IMG/VR virus record: IMGVR_UViG_3300032144_000029
Span: 1-41,256 of that record
Direction: 5' to 3' (one strand)
DNA length: 41,256 bases
From: a virus
Shown one piece after another: positions 39,136 to 41,256 of the stretch; position 1 is the stretch's first letter; each line of letters opens with the position of its first letter. The notes below the pieces were generated by a model. It was not told where the DNA came from and did not search any database. It was given only the letters and a program-made list of their open reading frames with translations. The position numbers and the translations under genes were made by a program.

Positions 39136-39732
39136 GTGTCCAACCACGCGTCCGAACCGACCATCTTCGGCGACCGTGACCTGACGAAGGAGCGCGTCAA
39201 GATCATCGCCGCCGCGCTCGTGGAAGCGCGCGACTCGGCGCAGCGCGACGCCGACCCGAAGCGTGGAGACGGCGGTTGGGAGATCGGCTGCGTCGCCTAC
39301 GGTCGCGGCCGGTACGCGATCAAGCATCTCGCGAAGTCGCATCGCTGGCTCGCGGTGCTCGACGACGGGATGGAGTTCTTGTTCAGCATCGGTCGCGTCC
39401 CCGTTCGCTTCTTCCATGGCGACGCCGATCGGCCGCCGGCCAAGCACCGGCATGCCGGTGCACGCGAGGCGCTGGCGCGCTCGCAGGCGCCGTTGTTCGG
39501 CGAGTTCCCCGACTCGACGTTCCGCATCGTCGTCGAGACCGATGCTCACGGGTTCACGTTGTCGGTGAAGGTCATCCAGACGACGCCTGTCGGTGACGCA
39601 CTTGGAGTCTGGACCGCATGGGAGCGCGCGACCGGTGGCGACGCGCCGCCGCCCTCGGGCCAGCCGGCCGATCCGAAGATCGATCTGCTCGATGACCGTG
39701 AGGAGGGAATGGGGGCTTCGAATGCCGGGTGA
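39136..39732 (+). CDS. Unknown partner of the HTH/ImmA protein
   Basis: A 198-aa protein from GTG 39136 (GGGAGAAGAAC upstream). Helix KERVKIIAAALVEARDSAQ, then a beta core WEIGCVAYGRGRYAIKHLAKSHRWLAVLDDGMEFLFSIGRVPVRFFHGDADRPPAKH, a helix and a beta strand RIVVETDAHGFTLSVKVIQTTP, with an acidic C-terminus. It overlaps the HTH/ImmA gene by 11 bp and must be co-expressed with it. I do not recognise the family. A toxin, substrate or antirepressor partner of the protease is conceivable, not shown. Confidence 0.6.
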   Translation: MSNHASEPTIFGDRDLTKERVKIIAAALVEARDSAQRDADPKRGDGGWEIGCVAYGRGRYAIKHLAKSHRWLAVLDDGMEFLFSIGRVPVRFFHGDADRPPAKHRHAGAREALARSQAPLFGEFPDSTFRIVVETDAHGFTLSVKVIQTTPVGDALGVWTAWERATGGDAPPPSGQPADPKIDLLDDREEGMGASNAG

Positions 39733-40915
39733 CGCGGCGAGCCGTCAGTTCTCAGCGGTGGCGATGCGCAACGCCAGGATCCTCAGCGGCAAGACGCAGC
39801 AGGAGGTGGCCGACAAGTTCGCCGGGTCGCGCCAGCTCATCGCGCAGCTCGAGATGGGGGCGATCGTCCCGACGGAGGATTCGGTTGATCGTCTGGCCGA
39901 AGCGCTCGCCGTGCCGAGCCAGTTCCTGAAGTCGCCGCCAGTCGTCCAGTACGGCGAGAGCGACGTCTTCTTCCGCGCCCCAAGCCAGTCGACCGATCGC
40001 GCCATTGCGCGCGCGCGCGTCGGCGTGGAGATGGCGGTTGAGCTCGGCCTCGAGCTCTCCAAATGGATGCGCTTTCCGCGAGTTGAGCTGCCGAGGTTCG
40101 ATCTCCCGAGCGGAGACAGCGGCAGCGATGTCGGCGTGGCGATCGGCGAGGCCGCCAGGCTGACGCGACTCGCGCTCGGGCTTGCACCCGACGAGCCGAT
40201 TCGTGACTTGACCTCCACGCTCGAGTGCGCGGGCATCTTCGTCGTCGACACCACCGCGGACACCGACGACGTGGACGCGTTCAGCGTCCGATCGCCGCTG
40301 CGCATGATCGTGCGGGCGACCGAGAATGGAAGCCCGTCGCGCCAGCGGCTGACGCTGGGCCACGAGCTCGCGCACATGGTCTTGCACCAGGAGGCTATCC
40401 CCGACGGCGAGGCGCACCGGCGACTTGAGCAGCAGGCGAACGACTTCGCCGGCCAGTTCCTGCTACCGCGCGCTCAACTCGCGCGCGAGTTTCCGCGTCG
40501 CGACGGTCAGTTCTGGCACGGCGTATTCCGCATCAAGGCGAAGTGGGGCATCTCGATCCAAGCGATCATCGTCCAAGCCGAGCACGAGGGCTTGATCACG
40601 CCGATCGAGAACACCCGCATGTGGCAGACGATCGCGCGGCGTGGCTGGCGGCGGCGCGAGCCGGAGGAGCCAGCACCGGAGACGCCGCGGTTGCTCCGAT
40701 TGGCCTTCCAGAAGCTCCATGAGGCGAAAGCGATTCCGCCGCACCGAGTGCTCGACCGCCTGTCATGGACGACGGAGATGCTCGAGCGCGTGGTCGGTCG
40801 CAGCATCGCGACGAGCATCCTCGACATCGGGTGCGGCCCAATCCTGCGGCTCCCGCTGAACAAGGATCCGCCGAGCAGCGGGCCGAGCTTCCGGTCACGA
40901 CCGGACGCGCATTGA
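39722..40915 (+). CDS. XRE-family HTH and ImmA/IrrE metallopeptidase
   Basis: A 397-aa protein from ATG 39722. Residues 14-60 are an XRE helix-turn-helix (RNARILSGKTQQEVADKFAGSRQLIAQLEMGAIVPTEDSVDRLAEAL). A middle region precedes the ImmA/IrrE peptidase: LTLGHELAHMVLHQ (HExxH at 214-218) and RRLEQQANDFAGQFLLPRAQL, which supplies the third zinc ligand. The C-terminal ~150 residues are extra. In ICEBs1 and many prophages the ImmA protein cleaves the ImmR-like repressor. A fused HTH suggests autoregulation or DNA-targeted proteolysis. It likely governs lysogeny or a stress/defence response. Confidence 0.88.
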   Translation: MPGDAASRQFSAVAMRNARILSGKTQQEVADKFAGSRQLIAQLEMGAIVPTEDSVDRLAEALAVPSQFLKSPPVVQYGESDVFFRAPSQSTDRAIARARVGVEMAVELGLELSKWMRFPRVELPRFDLPSGDSGSDVGVAIGEAARLTRLALGLAPDEPIRDLTSTLECAGIFVVDTTADTDDVDAFSVRSPLRMIVRATENGSPSRQRLTLGHELAHMVLHQEAIPDGEAHRRLEQQANDFAGQFLLPRAQLAREFPRRDGQFWHGVFRIKAKWGISIQAIIVQAEHEGLITPIENTRMWQTIARRGWRRREPEEPAPETPRLLRLAFQKLHEAKAIPPHRVLDRLSWTTEMLERVVGRSIATSILDIGCGPILRLPLNKDPPSSGPSFRSRPDAH

Positions 40916-41120
40916 GGGGAGGACGCAGACAGGGATCAACTATCGACCATCAACAACGCGGCCGCGGTCAGTTGAAGCTGACCGCGGCCTCCATCTCCCG
41001 CGGCACCATGCTGGAGCCCGCGAGAGACGCTGCAACCGGCGAGGCCGATCGCGCGCCAGAACCCTGCGCGAATATCGGTCGTCGACGACCAGCGGTCAAG
41101 CCCAGCGCGTGGAGAGCACC
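40916..41120. other. Gap after the HTH/ImmA gene
   Basis: A 205-bp region holding a strong hairpin at 40960-40989 and otherwise no supported gene or promoter. Confidence 0.4.
40960..40989. terminator. 12-bp perfect hairpin after HTH/ImmA
   Basis: ggccgcggtcag (40960-40971) and ctgaccgcggcc (40978-40989) form a perfect 12-bp stem with loop ttgaag, 45 bases after the HTH/ImmA stop. No U-run, so termination is likely but not certain. Confidence 0.65.
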
Positions 41121-41225
41121 ATGGCCCGCAAGGGACGCAAGGTGTTCTGCCGCTACTTCATCCATTGGAGGACGGGCAAGCCCGTCTATCGCAAGGATGG
41201 CGGCGTGTTCTGCTTCTGGGTCTGA
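41121..41225 (+). CDS. Small basic aromatic protein, tentative
   Basis: A 34-aa frame from ATG 41121 with GGAGAG upstream: MARKGRKVFCRYFIHWRTGK then PVYRKDGGVFCFWV. It is basic and aromatic with two Cys. Both size and the good ribosome site argue for a real gene; family and role unknown. It is followed by the hairpin that spans the window ends. Confidence 0.5.
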   Translation: MARKGRKVFCRYFIHWRTGKPVYRKDGGVFCFWV

Positions 41226-41239
41226 CCCGGTAGCGGGAC

Positions 41240-41256
41240 GGCGGCCGCGGGCGGTG
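41240..41256. terminator. Left arm and loop of the split hairpin
   Basis: ggcggccgcg (41240-41249) with loop ggcggtg up to the window end; the partner arm is at 1-10. The hairpin lies 15 bases after the small ORF, a natural terminator position if the genome is closed here. Confidence 0.5.

Overview
The window reads as an essentially complete, circularly permuted genome of a temperate contractile-tailed phage (myovirus morphology), free or excised, from a GC-rich bacterium. Almost every position is coding, codons end overwhelmingly in G or C, and genes sit head to tail with 1-4 base ATGA/GTGA overlaps. No rRNA, tRNA or host housekeeping gene is visible, so the host phylum cannot be named. Several accessory proteins resemble families I associate with phages of actinobacteria and other high-GC hosts. 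The two ends join well. The tail operon that leaves the right edge after the tape-measure gene resumes at the left edge with the DNA-circularisation (Mu gp43-like) gene. A perfect 10-bp hairpin is also completed only when the last 17 bases are joined to the first 10.

Layout, in functional order. (1) Packaging and head, 26.7-34.8 kb: small and large terminase (GpA type), gpW-like joiner, lambda-family portal, a fused prohead protease/major capsid protein, a decoration-like protein, head-tail joining and completion proteins, and a DUF2635 protein. (2) Mu-like contractile tail, 34.8-38.9 kb: sheath, tube, a tail-assembly chaperone with a programmed -1 frameshift on T TTT TTC, and the tape measure. 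(3) An inserted cassette, 39.1-41.2 kb: an unknown gene, an XRE-HTH/ImmA (IrrE) metallopeptidase and a 34-aa ORF, bounded by hairpins. (4) Baseplate and fibre, 0.1-10.3 kb: gp43- to gp48-like proteins, a tail fibre, unknown virion proteins, a one-TM protein and a gpZ-like protein. (5) An early or regulatory operon, 10.5-11.9 kb: a strong sigma70-type promoter with a perfect 17-bp operator between -35 and -10, a RadC/JAB protein, a conserved unknown and a small HTH protein. (6) Integration module, 12.0-13.6 kb: a XerC/D-like tyrosine recombinase on the minus strand (the only clear minus-strand gene), a palindrome-rich 300-bp control region with a dif-like site, and an excisionase-like HTH gene. 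(7) A long accessory/early operon, 13.6-26.3 kb: small proteins, an SGNH-hydrolase-like protein, a protein with a 68-codon Ala/Tyr/Asp tract, a nucleoside 2-deoxyribosyltransferase-like protein, a DUF5131 (phage Gp37/Gp68) protein, an MmcB-like nuclease-fold protein, a cytosine-C5 methyltransferase, many Cys-rich small proteins, and a replication-initiator-like gene carrying 10-bp iterons.

How it fits together (inference). The genome would integrate by a Xer-type recombinase, possibly at a dif-like site. It would replicate with host polymerase from an origin inside its own initiator gene, as in lambda O. It would modify its DNA with a C5 methyltransferase and build a lambda-type head on a Mu-type tail. 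Lysogeny control could involve the HTH/ImmA protein, the small HTH proteins and the operator at 10.5 kb. No recognisable endolysin was found, so the lysis mechanism is open.
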